Positions 11,126-22,832 of a stretch of 64,000 nucleotides of DNA are shown in pieces. This stretch comes from Bidens hawaiensis (taxonomy: Eukaryota > Streptophyta > Magnoliopsida > Asterales > Asteraceae), in the NCBI GenBank assembly GCA_021521415.1, contig JAIQDT010004999.1:124001-188000 (forward strand). Reading direction: 5' to 3'. Position 1 is the first letter of the stretch, and every line of letters starts with the position of its first letter. The notes under the pieces were generated by a model. It had not been told where the DNA came from. It saw only the letters and a list, made by a program, of their open reading frames with translations, and searched no databases. The translations under genes and the position numbers were made by a program.

Positions 11126-12540
11126 ATGGTTAAGCTTACTCCGATGCCAAAGCCACCGAGTGACCAAGAAACTCCGGTAACCACAACCCCAGCTACTGGG
11201 GGGAACACCGGTGAATACACGATTGTTACGAACACTACCCCGGTTACCCAAGCCGGGGCAAGTGCGGTAAACAATCCTCTCCTGGGATTCATTGATACCC
11301 AGTTGGGGAAACAACAGACGAGACTTCCGCGACAAACACCAGAACAAGTTTGAGCTTGGGCGGAAGCACGTCAGAAAGAATTCCAAGCCGAGTTGGACGA
11401 ACGTTTACGTTCACTCCAACAGGCCAATGACGAATTCGGAAGCACTCGACAACAGCTCAACATGAGCAATGATTGCTAGCATTTGGATGATGAAGATTGG
11501 GAAGAATCTGACAGTGACGCAAACCCTCGTCATAAGGCGAAAGGGAAGCGTAAAGAAGCAAACTTCCACTCGAGAAGAAATTTCGAGGGAACCTTCAAAC
11601 CAAAGAACACGGGAGGAAACCCACGTGACTTCTCCAAAACTTTCAGACCAACTGTTGCGAATGCGGGAACGTCCAAATTTGCAAGGGACATTGCGGAAGC
11701 AATAGCTCCAAAGAGTGCCAAACAGATGTCCAACATAGGCACTTACGATGGCATATCTGACCCGGACGATCACTTGAACAGATTTATAGCGGGGGCAACC
11801 GTCAAAATTGGACGGAACCCACATGGTGTTACATGTTCCAGATGACGCTCGTCGGGGCAGCCAGAGCGTGGTTTGATCGTCTACCGGTCCACCACATCTA
11901 TGATTGGGCAGACTTCCAGCACAAGTTCAGCCAGCACTTCAGTCAACAAAGAAAATATACTGAAGAGCAATGGACGATCCTCAACTGCATCCGAGAGGAA
12001 GACGAATCTTTGCTAGACTTCATCACTCGCTTCAACTCAAAGAAGCTAAGTCTGGGCACTATAAGCGAAGATCTTGTTCACGCCGCTTTCATCCAGGGCG
12101 CTGAGTACCCAGAGCTCATCCGCACGTTGACAGGTAAAGATGACATGCCATCCACGTGGGATGCCATCATGACGGCAACTAAACGCTTTGCCGAAACGGA
12201 GAAGCAACTGGGTAGAAATCTTCCCCAGAGCACAAACCTCTACACGCAGAGAACAAGAGAAAATAACGTCCGTACCGCCCGACAAAATAAAAAGAGGAAG
12301 CTTGGTATTTGGCAGTCAAGGATAAACTTTAACACCCCATCCTGCTCTCGCCCTCTCTTAGGCGGAAGGGACAACATGCACTCGTCGAACCGGAATCCCA
12401 GATGGACGCCACTCACCAAAAGCGTCACCGAGATATTTGCCACCGAGAGGCTCCCATGGCCAAAGGCTCCAATAATCCGACAGCGTCAAAACACTGATCA
12501 GAGCAGGCCACACCACTGAGGAATGCACATCCTTGAAGGA
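11126..12540 (+). pseudogene. Broken gag of the Ty3/gypsy element
   Basis: The frame opens with ATG at 11126. It is cut by TGA at 11351-11353 and TAG at 11475-11477 in the same frame, then shifts frame before 11833 and again near 12500-12530. The central part (11833-12519) contains ARAWFDRLP and a DMPSTWDAIMTA-like segment, typical of the capsid domain of Ty3/gypsy gag in plants. A GHTTEEC fragment near the end resembles a nucleocapsid-proximal motif. With two nonsense codons and at least two frameshifts, no capsid protein is expected from this copy. The N-terminal stretch is Thr/Pro-rich. Confidence 0.85.
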
Positions 12541-14094
12541 TGTCGTCGAAACATTCGTCAAGGATGGGAAACTCACACACCTCATGGCGTCAATCAAGAA
12601 CGGAGGGAGGAAAGACAATCGGTACAAGGGCAATGGAAGGAAGCCCGTCGACATCAGCATTCACATGGTTCACGGCAACATCAGCGGAAGAAAACGACGA
12701 ACAACAGAGCCAAGTGCGTTGAAGGAAGCAGAAGTGCGCTTCCCGCGTGTGCCAGGGGGGGCCAACAAAGAAGGCCCCATAGTCATCAAAAGCCAGCTAG
12801 GGCACTACGTCACCTCCCGCACCCTTGCTGATAATGGCGCTTCCTCAACGGTCATGTATAGGCAGTTCTTCGACAAGCTAGACGACGAAGACAAGGAACG
12901 CCTAGAAACAGTTTACGCCTCGATGGAAGGGTTCGACGGCAGCACAAACACCCCCTTGGGAATCTTATCTTTCCCCGTCACTCTCACGGACGGGAAGTAC
13001 TCCCGCACGGAAAACGTGGACTTCGTTGTAATGAGGAAGCCACACCACACATACGACATTCTCTTCGGGAGAGACGGGATGGCAAGATTTAATGCCGTGG
13101 TGTCTTCGGTCCATGGTATGATGGGATGGCCAACAGCTGAGGGCGTCGCGATGATCACGGGCATTCCCCAGGTATGCATCGCATCCGTCTCATCTAAACC
13201 CAAACCAAAAATGGCTAAACCAACCATCTCTGAGCCAGAAGAACGGGCCTTCAATGGCAAATACCCTGACCAGGCTGTTACCATTGGCCCAACGATCACT
13301 AATCCCACCCGCACCTTACTCAAATGCTTGTTGCAAAAAAATGCCGACATCTTCGCGTGGACACCAGCTGACATGACTGGTGTACCTCGAAGTAAGGCTG
13401 AGCATAAGCTCAAGTGTGACCCGGCGTTTACACCGGTCATACAAAAGCGTCGCGTAATGGGTGCTGAGCAGGCTAACGCGTGTAGAACCCAAGTCAAGGA
13501 ACTCCTTGACGCATGCATCGTACGCGTTAGTAAATATCAAACATGGGTTGCAAATCCCGTCATGGTACCAAAATCCAACAAACAATGGCGCATGTGCATA
13601 GATTTTAAAGACCTAAACAAAGCATGCCCCAAGGATTGTTACCCGTTACCCGAAATTGACCTTAAGGTAGATTCATTAGCACCGTTTCGCTTTAAATGTT
13701 TCCTTGATGCGTATAAAGGGTACCATCAGATCCACATGGCTGTTGACGATCAGGATAAAACCGCATTTCGGACGCCCGATGGCACATTTTGTTACCAAAT
13801 GATGCCATTCGGACTAAAGAATGCCGGATCCACATACCAACGCTTGATGGACAAAGAGTTTCATGCCCATATCGGGAGGAACTTGGAAGTTTACATGGAT
13901 GAGTTGGTCATCAAAAGCCTCGAGCCAGAGGCGATGTTGAAAGACATCGAAGAAACTTTCAACACGCTCCGAAAGATAAACATGAAGCTCAACCCGAGCA
14001 AGTGTTCCTTTGGGATGGAAGAAGGGAAGTTCTTAGGAGTCATCATTACCAAAGATGGCTTCAGAGCGAACCCTGAAAAGGTCGAAGCCATTAT
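12533..14094 (+). pseudogene. Protease and RT part of pol, Ty3/gypsy element, upstream of the nested insert
   Basis: A single open frame enters from 12533. An aspartic-protease motif LADNGAS lies near residue 100. RT follows, with WRMCIDFKDLNKACPKD, FLDAYKGYHQI and the GLKNAGSTYQRLMDK region. The catalytic box reads YMDE where YxDD is expected, so the second Asp is replaced by Glu (codon GAG). The frame runs into the Copia insertion at 14095 and resumes at 26347, in phase once the insert and one target duplication are discounted. No other stop lies in this part. The missing catalytic Asp and the interruption make it non-functional. Confidence 0.9.
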
Positions 14095-14492
14095 TGTAGG
14101 TTCCCAGCCGGATCTACACGAGATATCGCGTACTACGTAGGTGCGGAATCCCTACGTAAGACGTTACGAGTATAGAAAACACGATACGATAATCAAACAC
14201 ACGTTGTATTTCAACCGTTAACACGTGATACAATTATCACTAATACAGACTCTCTCTGACTCGAATACACGAAAACTGAAACACTGAATGAATAATCTAA
14301 GCCGTAACCTAGTTTATATAATCACGACAACATCGCCTGGCATGTTTAGGCGAAGTTGTCACTAACTTCGCTTGTCTAACAAGTTCGCCTATATCAGCGA
14401 ACTTGTTAGCAACTTCGCCTATACAAAACATAAAACATTACAAACGCGATTACAGACACTAGACACTGAACTACTGACATCATGCACCAACA
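14095..14492 (-). repeat. 3' LTR of the Sirevirus-like element
   Basis: TGTAGGTTCCC...CACCAACA. It holds three GCGAA(G/C)TT and inverted AACTTCGC/AAGTTCGC pairs at 14330-14420 that can form short hairpins. About five substitutions distinguish it from the other LTR. Confidence 0.95.
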
Positions 14493-14503
14493 GACTCCCC
14501 CTT
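14493..14503 (-). other. Polypurine tract of the Sirevirus-like element
   Basis: The minus strand reads AAGGGGGAGTC immediately before the 3' LTR. This is the expected plus-strand DNA priming site and fixes the element's orientation. Confidence 0.8.
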
Positions 14504-14563
14504 GGCAGTAGCTTCATCTCTTTAGCTTCAAACACGTGTCTTGTAATCTTCAACCTTGTATCT

Positions 14564-17455
14564 TCACGCATGCACTCCTTCTCGAACACAAACAGAAACA
14601 ACTCTTTGATATTTCCTCGCTTCGTCTTTCCAAGCAGGAATATAAAAGATTTTCTTCTCATTGAGCACCTGCAGATCAGCTTGCGATAAGTTTACCAAAT
14701 GCATCGGATCGTAAACTCTTAGCACCTCTTGTTCATCCTCGTCTTCCATCACTGCCTCAGCTGTCTCACAATCTACAAACCACCACTTTAGGTCTTTAAG
14801 CACATCCTTGGGCATTAGTTTCATCGGTACTTTTTTAAGACACCGGATCGGTTTATACTTCATAATCATCCAAGGTTTTCCATCAGCTCTCAAACCTCTA
14901 TCCTTGTCTTCAACAAGTTTTCCCTTTTGTGGTTTTAACAGCTCAAATTTCTTCTCTTTTATACTCTCTTTCCAAACAATTTTCCCAATAACTCTAGCCA
15001 TATTATCGTCACTTCGATTGATTAACCCCAATCTGGCTAAGTCTTTCACTTCACATTCCGGCAGTGTATTCAACGATCTTAACAGTCTTTTAAAATACTG
15101 AACACCGTCATACCTTTTAATCACGAAGAGCCTCAACTGCTCATCATAGATCCAGCAAATAATCCCTTTCTTCGCTTCAGCATAGCCTTTAATGTTGTAA
15201 CTCTTCTTAAACATTGTAGGGACCGCCGGTTTCTTCGTTTTGACGAACCACTGAGCGTAGCCTTCTTTCCATCTAGGCTGCTCTTCCCATTCAGACTCAT
15301 CACTTGCCATCTCTTTACTCATATCGGCTTTCTCAACATCTGGAATGTCATGCTCCACATTCTCTTCTACTATCTCTCCCTCTTCAATCTCATAATCAAT
15401 CACAATATCTTCTCCAGTCTTCTCTATCACATCACTCGGTAATACATCATCATCACCAACCAAACCATCATCCATCTCCTCTACGTCCACCACCACCACA
15501 TCATCACCACCAGCTGCAGTTGTCGACTCCCCCTGAGTTGTGGAAGTTCCAAGAGCTTGAGTAGTTCTTGGTAGCTCACCACCTGCATCTTTCGACGCAT
15601 TGGGATCATCGTCTCTATCATTCCTTCTCTTGGTCCTCAACTCATCGCCTTTACATCTCGTCTCCCCCTGAGATGCCAAGAACTCCTTCAGAGCATCTAT
15701 GATCTTTCCATGTTCTACCAGCAGGGACGACTGCATCTGATTCTCTACAACTAGGCGTTGAATAGCCTGGGTCTGGATAAGATTCACCCTTGATTGTTCT
15801 GCCACGACCCGTTCAAGTGCTGCTATTCGTTCTGAGTCTGAGAGGGTTGCATCGAAATCGAACCTCATATGTGATATGTCTTGAGTGTACTGAGGAGGGA
15901 TTTCCGATGTCACCGGGACCTCAGAAGTAGAAATAGACGTAACCGCAGGTGGTATCGTCATTGATAACCCTGCAGTGGCCACAACAGTCGACTCGATAAA
16001 GCGTGCCACGACCTCCGATGGAGTAACAGTCGGAGGCGGCAACAAAACTATTTCCGGAGCCGAAAGTTGGAAAGTAGTGGGTGGGAGGCCAAATGTAGAT
16101 TAGGTAGCCACCACGGGAACACCCGTAGCGCTTGGCCTTGTAACCTGTAGTGATGAGGGAACCATTGTCATACCGGATAGTGCTGGTGGAGTGAAACGTA
16201 CCACCCTAGAGCTCTCACCGGCTCCTGATCCTGCACCTATCCGTTCCCTTCTTGACCTCCTTATCAACTGTTGTACCTCTTCCTCATAGTCTGACTCGTC
16301 ATCATCATCTGTTCTCTTTCTTTTCCCATGTAGTCTTTCTCGAGTCACCATAATCCTTCTCGCCTCTGCCACTTCATCATCAGAATCAGAACCAGCCACT
16401 GTAGCAGCTGTTCTAGTAACATTCACAGTCGACACTTGGGCTACCGAGACCTGTACATTTTCCTCTGGATCCACCCGATCCATATCAAATAAGCCTTGAC
16501 CACCAAATTCTGCATCAAGGTCCACATTCTCCTCCGGTGACACAACAGGAGCAGCAGGTATAGCTTGAGGTGCTCCTGCCTGTTGTGGTGCCGGGTCCCT
16601 AAACTCATCCCCACAAGCAGGCACATACCCCGGGTTGATTAAGTACCCAAAGAGTGGAGTATGGCGAGGACGAAGCTCAGGTTTGCTCCTCGCACTGGAG
16701 GATCTGCGTTGGGCGAAGATCCGTTTGTTCACACTCTCAACATATCGGATCGGACGGCGCTGAGGAAGAGTTGGAGCAACATGATTCAAGATCATTTGTA
16801 GGAATCTTGGATACATGATGAATCGCTCACGCGCCATCGCTCTTCGTTGACGATCAATCTCATAAAAGACCATCTGACTAAAGCTGAATCGCTTGTTGTA
16901 AGTCAGAGCAGTCATCGCTGACAGCATGGTCGCGCCCATGCCATCAGTGCCCGCCTTTCTCCCTGACATGCATACTATCATAACATGCATGAGAAAGCGC
17001 CACTGGTCAAGCAGAAATCCCTTCCTTCTCTGCGAATCCCCCAAGGGACCAGAATAACCCATCCTCAAAAATGCTCCATCACGGAAAGGAGCTACAAACT
17101 CTGTCGGGTCATCCCTTGTCTCGTTCCCAAACCGCAGAGCCGCCCGGATATGTTCAGAAGAGAACTGAACAATATGATTGTTGACGGTTGCGCGCATCAC
17201 CGGGGGTTCGACTCTACAGTCGTATTCCACGGTCTGCCAGAAATCCTCAATGTTGGGCAAGGATATCGGCAGAGTTGTTGTAATGGCGTGGAATATCCTC
17301 GAGCGTAACAGAAATGTGATGATTTCGCGGAAATCATCAACTCCGCTCGCCTCCGGGTCTAAGGTGATATACATGTTGTGACCCGGGAAGAACTGTCTTT
17401 GTTGATCACCTCCGTCATCACCGCCTGCACCACCTGCTCCAGCAACAGCAGCCAT
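14564..17455 (-). pseudogene. Third (envelope-like) ORF of the Sirevirus-like element, one in-frame stop
   Basis: ATG at 17455 opens a frame of 451 residues that stops with TAA at 16100-16102. The same frame continues without a further stop to 14564, a total of about 960 codons. The first half is a compact domain with several aromatic and Arg-rich helical stretches. It is followed by an acidic, Ser/Asp-rich linker (near residues 370-400) and an Arg-rich patch. The second half has a heptad-like coiled-coil segment, acidic tracts and a Trp/Tyr-rich C-terminal domain. I see no clear signal peptide or membrane span. Position behind pol makes it the counterpart of Sirevirus envelope-like ORFs. That label is positional and the function is unknown. 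Confidence 0.7.
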
Positions 17456-17479
17456 ATCTGCAACAAACAGGTTAAGTTA

Positions 17480-18200
17480 GATAAACGTCAAAGCGAATCA
17501 CAAGTTCGCCTGTTACCATGAGCGAAGTTGTGATCTATTATGTACAGGCGAAGTTAAAGGTGGGGCGAAGTTGGGAAACAACTTCGCTTCAACTTGAACT
17601 TCGTCTGATAACTGTTATGTAAAATGGTCCAGGCGAAGTTAATGAGAACTTCGCCTAATCACAACATCGCCTCTTAAGATAAACCTCAGGCGAAGTTAAA
17701 CCTCAGGCGAAGTTACGAATAACTTCGCCTAAACTGTAACTTCGCCGAATTCGAATCGGCAACAGTTAAGGTTGTTGAACGACGTGTAGATGATGAAATT
17801 GGAGATCGAGGACTCCGTAACACATGATTTTATGAAGTTTTATACGTTCAGGTATATTACGAACACGTAATAACAGGTTTGAAATTGAGTGTTTAAGGTT
17901 CGAATGATCGAGGTCGTTAATCGAGTCTAAACGACCGATGTTTAACCTCAAAAGACAGAGATTATATGATAAAAGAACCCTACACACCTTTAATCGACAA
18001 TGAAATCGAGAAAGAAGCACAGATTGATTGATGAAATAGAATCGATAAGTTCGCCGAGGTTGACAGAAGATAAGTTCGCTGATTTTGAATTAATGAACAA
18101 GTCTGACCTTAAAACTTCCTTATATAGGGCCACAGATGTATCGGCGAAGTTGTGGATAACTTCGCCTATCAGGCGAAGTTATGCCGAACTTCGCTGATAT
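17480..18200. repeat. GCGAAGTT/AACTTCGC half-site array between the third ORF and pol
   Basis: About 20 copies of GGCGAAGTT or its complement AACTTCGCC (some degenerate, e.g. AAGTTCGCC) occur at 17480-17760 and 18040-18200. Many are paired as short palindromes, such as GCGAAGTTGTGGATAACTTCGC. They stand directly upstream of the third-ORF start (17455, minus strand). Confidence 0.85.
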
Positions 18201-19508
18201 TAAAATTTTTCAAAACAAACCCCATAATTTGAACAATTTGCAATTAAGTTTTAAAACATCATTGAAAGCGTTAAATGAAACGATCAAGACCAAGTAACCA
18301 GGTATAAAAACAAACAATTACAAAAGTAACAAAAATTTGAAAAATTAAAGTACACGGGATCAAATTTCAGTCTCGACAGGGACTACCATGTTTTAGAAAA
18401 GATCCGAACAGGAATCATACTAATTACGTGACTGTCACACAGATCCGTGTTCAACTGTATTATGACATAAAGAAACATGTTGTAGGCAGGTAATCTACTT
18501 AAAATGGTTTTCATCGTTTCTGTGATACGAGTTAGGTTCAATTAAGTGCCTCCTATCTATTCTCAAGGCGTATTTGGCTTTCCCCAAGTCACCCCGAATT
18601 GACCTCAACCCGTAGTGTCTGATTAAGTAGTGATTACTCTTCGATCTTAGACTCTGTTTCCCGTTCACTTTCTTGTGTCTTGATTGATAATCATTATCAT
18701 TATGAACTCTATAATTTTTTATTTTTTTTATTATTTTTTTTTAATCTAACATGTATATACACAACTTCAAGTAGAAAATAACTGCAAGTCCCGAATCTGG
18801 ATCACTGCAGCGTCTTGACACTCTATCTTCACGGGAATCAGAACACTCACGGGCTCGTGTATGACTGGGTAATCGCTTTTCTGCCTATCATTCGGAAAGA
18901 TATGTATGAAGACATGCACAACCCTTAAGGAGTTTCCACATAAAATCGAGTAGATTTAGTTAGTATCACTTCTACTTTTACGCACCATAAAAAGCTACCA
19001 TGACATACAATGACTGTTCTAAAGTCTTTTAGGCCTAATAACTTCACTAGTTAAGCACACACAATCAGTATATCTATCACTTTCCAAGGTTGGATCAATT
19101 TTCTGTTAATCATAGTAAAGTAGCTTCTTACGAAGTAGTAGACTTGAAAAATAATTTCATCTCCCTAAAAGAAAGAAAAAAAAATTTTTAACATCAATCG
19201 CCCCGACCAACTCAAAGTCTTCAGGTGAACGGCTATCCCGAAGATCCAAAGGATCAGCTGGACCGACCACATACAAGTATGTGTCCTTCTAACTAAGTAT
19301 GGTCGACTAATTTTCAACGAAAGAATAAAAACACATCATAAACCACCCCGGTCACTCTCAGTCATCTGGTTAATGGCTATCCTCAGATTCTACAAGTAGA
19401 AATGAGGACCAAACATATCCGAAGAAATGTCCATCAAACTAAGGCAACCGACATAATTCTAAGCGATAGTGACGTTTTTTTTTTTTTAAACAAACATAGA
19501 AAGCACGG
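18201..19508. other. Non-coding region downstream of pol in the Sirevirus-like element
   Basis: No ORF is supported. Two diverged direct repeats begin CCCCGACCAACTCAAAGTC (near 19201) and CCCCGGTCACTCTCAGTC (near 19347). A T-run is at 19475-19488. Such a spacer between pol and the third ORF could hold a splice acceptor or internal promoter; none can be shown from sequence alone. Confidence 0.5.
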
Positions 19509-22500
19509 TTACTCGGGATTGATCATCCCATTCAACTCAACAAGGTTTTGAAATCTAGATTTGTCAAACGCTTTCGTGAACAAGTCAGCGAAATTATCTA
19601 TCGTATCAACATTCTCGAGCACAATCAGTTTCTTCTCAGCACAATCCCGTATAAAATGATGACGTATGTCAATATGTTTTGTTTTACTGTGCTTTACGGG
19701 ATTGTTAGTTACTGAGATAGCAGCTGTGTTATCAATGCAAATAGGAGTAAGTGAGAAATTCAGACCATAGTCGCGCAACTGTTGTTGAATCCAAAGAACC
19801 TGGGAGCAGCAGTTGGATGCTGCCATGTATTCTGCTTCACAGGTTGAAATTGCGACTGAAGTCTGCTTCTTGCATTGCCACGACACCAATCTGCCACCAA
19901 GAAACTGACATCCACCAGTTGTAGATTTCTGACTCTGATTGCACCCTCCATAATCAGAATCTGTGTAAGCGACTAGCTCCAAGTCTCCTCCTCTCGGGTA
20001 CCACAACCCCAGCTTCGGTTTGCCCTTGAGATACCGCAGTATCCTCTTCGCACCCTTCAAATGAGATTCTTTTGGGTTTGCCTGAAAGCGTGCACAAAGA
20101 CAAACAGCAAACATTATATCAGGCCTAGAAGCAGTTAAGTACATTAAAGAACCTTTAATTGCCCGATATTGGGTTGGGTCCACGTCTGCATCGTTGTCTG
20201 AATCAGCACCCAATTTGTGATTGACGCAGACTGGAGTATCATATGGAGTGCTGTCCTCCATCTTGAAGCGTTTGAGAACATCATGGACATACTTTGTCTG
20301 ATGAATGAACATCCCGTCTTTCTTCTGATCAACCTGCAATCCTAAAAAGAAAGTTAGTTCACCCATAGCACTCATTTCAAATCTCTTCTTCATGACGGCC
20401 TCAAACTCCTGACACATGGCGACCTTTGATGCAGCAAAGATAATGTCGTCCACGTAGACTTGCACCAGCAGAAAGTCGCTTCCTTTTCTCTTGAAGAACA
20501 ACGTGCTATCAATCTTACCTCTTTCAAACTCATTCTCAAGCAAGTAATCGGATAACGTTGAGTACCAGGCACGAGGTGCCTGATGTAGTCCATACAGCGC
20601 TTTACTTAGCTTGTACACGTGATCGGGAAAGTCAGGGTCAGGAAAACCCGGAGGTTGCTCAACGTACACAACCTCATCGACTTTACCATTTAGGAACGCG
20701 CTCTTCACATCCAACTGAAAAACTTTCATCTCCTTATGAGCAGCAAATGCCAAAAACAGTCGAATGGCTTCCAATCTTGCCACATGAGCAAATACTTCAT
20801 TGTAATCAATCCCCTCTTGCTGATTAAAGCCTTTAACAACCAGCCTCGCCTTATTCCTGATAACAATCCCTTTCTCATCTCTCTTGCATTTGAAGACCCA
20901 TTTTGTGCCTATCGCATGCACATTCCTTGGTTTTGCAACCAAGTTCCATACCTCCATTTTCTTAAACTGAGCTAACTCTTCTTGCATGGCTTCGACCCAC
21001 GAGCTGTCCTTAAGAGCCATTTGATAGTTCTTTGGTTCAATCTGGCTGATAAAGCAGGTGTACAAGCACTCGTTGATTATGCCTGATTCTTTAATGCTTG
21101 TGTAAACACAGGTGTGCTCATTCAAGCTTTGTCTTGTTTGTACACCGGCGGACAGATCACCTATCACATTCTCCAACGGGTGATTTTTGTGAATTCTCGT
21201 AGTCGGAACCGAACTGAAATTTAGATTATCTTCCAGGTTCGAAGATAGCTCATCCATGGTTGATTGATGTTGAGAGTGAAACGGATTGATGAATTCCTCT
21301 TCAGTAGAGGCAGCAGGGGTATTGACAACATTTGACGAGGAAGGCTGACATTCATCATACTGTGGTCTTTGCACCAAAGTGTCTTCCTCATCGCATATCA
21401 TCTTCGTAGCAATTCGTTCCTCATCTTCTGCAAAATCCAAATAAGGCATGTTAAAAGATTTAAAACGTCTATCATAGTCAAAAACCCCAGCGGGTCCCGT
21501 GCTTGGTTTTGGTGATTTGTAACTTGTGATATCAGTGTTACACACCACCTCAACCTTGTTGGTCGATGTATTAAAGACCCGTCTGTTGGGAGTCCCAACA
21601 ACGTATCCGACTAAGATTCCTTCGTCGGCTACTTCACCAAATTTTGAATTGGTCTTTAATATCGAACACGGAGACCCGAATGGTTCAAGACCACTCAAGT
21701 TGGGCTTTCTCCCATGCATTAGTTCATAACAGGTTTTATTTAATCTTTTAACAGTTAACACTCTATTAAGGATATAACAGGCTGTTGCAACAGCTTCAGC
21801 CCAAAACACCACAGGAAGTTGCGAATCAGCCAGCATGGTTCTGGCTCCTTCAATTAAAGTTCTGTTCTTCCTCTCAGCCACTCCATTTTGTTGCGGAGTA
21901 TACGGTGCGCTGTATTGGTGTTCAATCCCCTTCTGTAGGCAGAAGATCTCCATCTCATAGTTCTTGAACTCAGTTCCATTGTCACTCCTGATGAATTTAA
22001 CCCGTTTCCCCATGATATTCTCAACTTTGGTAACCAAATTCTTTACCATCTGCACTGTTTCATCCTTTGACTTCAGGAAATATACCCACGAGTATCGAGA
22101 AAAATCATCAGTAATCACCAAGCAGTACGATGTTCCCCCTAGACTTTTTACATTCACTGGACCAAAGAGATCCATGTGAAGTAGGTCTAGGGTACTGACT
22201 ATTGAGTTGACCTTCTTGGTGTGATGGGATTTCTTGTGTTGCTTTCCCTTCTTGCATGATAAGCATTTGTCTTCGAAGTTGAAATTCTTCAAGGGAACCC
22301 CCAACACAAGCCCATTTTTGACAAGGTAGTTCATCTTACGAAGATGAATGTGCCCCATTCTCCTATGCCATAATTCGGACTCTGATTCAGTCGCTTTCGA
22401 CAAAAGACATGATTCTTCAGTGGTCATTTCAGTAGACCTCATATCCATGATATACGTATTCTTCACTCTTGGAGCCTTCATAACAATCCAGTCCTCTGGT

Positions 22501-22817
22501 ATCTTAAAACCAGGATACAACACTATCGCCTCATTCTTCGTGAAATGCACGGTATAATCCTTGTCACAGATCTGCGAAACACTCAGCAGATTGTGCTTCA
22601 GTTCTTCAACAAAGTTAACTTTCTCAAGCGTCATCTTCCCGTTAGTCACAGTCCCAATTCCTGTGATCTTTCCACCGCTCTCTCCTGCGAAACTCACTCT
22701 ACCACCTTGAACAGGTTTCCAGTCTTGTAACAATTTCTTGTTACCCGTCATGTGCCGGGAACAGCCGCTATCCACAACCCATTGATTGTTGGCAGCCCTG
22801 TTCAACTGTTCCTGCAC
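19509..22817 (-). CDS. pol: Intact Copia pol polyprotein (protease-integrase-RT-RNase H)
   Basis: About 1,102 codons without a stop, in the same frame as gag and separated from it by one TAA and five further codons. The protease motif is WVVDSGCSRHMTG (residues 14-26). A GAG-pre-integrase HHCC zinc region follows, then the integrase core with D (TDDFSRYSW), D (RSDNGTEF) and E (NGVAERKNRT). RT has FQLDVKSAFLNG and the catalytic YVDD (VQVYVDDIIF). RNase H has YTDSDYGGCN and ends with a KHIDIRHHFIRD segment. It has no ATG at its start, as expected if made by readthrough of the gag stop. It cuts the polyprotein, copies the RNA and inserts the cDNA. All catalytic residues I can see are present. 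Confidence 0.93.
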   Translation of the reverse strand: MQEQLNRAANNQWVVDSGCSRHMTGNKKLLQDWKPVQGGRVSFAGESGGKITGIGTVTNGKMTLEKVNFVEELKHNLLSVSQICDKDYTVHFTKNEAIVLYPGFKIPEDWIVMKAPRVKNTYIMDMRSTEMTTEESCLLSKATESESELWHRRMGHIHLRKMNYLVKNGLVLGVPLKNFNFEDKCLSCKKGKQHKKSHHTKKVNSIVSTLDLLHMDLFGPVNVKSLGGTSYCLVITDDFSRYSWVYFLKSKDETVQMVKNLVTKVENIMGKRVKFIRSDNGTEFKNYEMEIFCLQKGIEHQYSAPYTPQQNGVAERKNRTLIEGARTMLADSQLPVVFWAEAVATACYILNRVLTVKRLNKTCYELMHGRKPNLSGLEPFGSPCSILKTNSKFGEVADEGILVGYVVGTPNRRVFNTSTNKVEVVCNTDITSYKSPKPSTGPAGVFDYDRRFKSFNMPYLDFAEDEERIATKMICDEEDTLVQRPQYDECQPSSSNVVNTPAASTEEEFINPFHSQHQSTMDELSSNLEDNLNFSSVPTTRIHKNHPLENVIGDLSAGVQTRQSLNEHTCVYTSIKESGIINECLYTCFISQIEPKNYQMALKDSSWVEAMQEELAQFKKMEVWNLVAKPRNVHAIGTKWVFKCKRDEKGIVIRNKARLVVKGFNQQEGIDYNEVFAHVARLEAIRLFLAFAAHKEMKVFQLDVKSAFLNGKVDEVVYVEQPPGFPDPDFPDHVYKLSKALYGLHQAPRAWYSTLSDYLLENEFERGKIDSTLFFKRKGSDFLLVQVYVDDIIFAASKVAMCQEFEAVMKKRFEMSAMGELTFFLGLQVDQKKDGMFIHQTKYVHDVLKRFKMEDSTPYDTPVCVNHKLGADSDNDADVDPTQYRAIKGSLMYLTASRPDIMFAVCLCARFQANPKESHLKGAKRILRYLKGKPKLGLWYPRGGDLELVAYTDSDYGGCNQSQKSTTGGCQFLGGRLVSWQCKKQTSVAISTCEAEYMAASNCCSQVLWIQQQLRDYGLNFSLTPICIDNTAAISVTNNPVKHSKTKHIDIRHHFIRDCAEKKLIVLENVDTIDNFADLFTKAFDKSRFQNLVELNGMINPE

Positions 22818-22832
22818 GATTAAAGCAGAGAG

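Noticed and set aside
11411..11824. Minus-strand ORF overlapping gag
   Set aside because: It is opposite to the capsid-coding frames. No motif is seen, and it is a shadow of gag.
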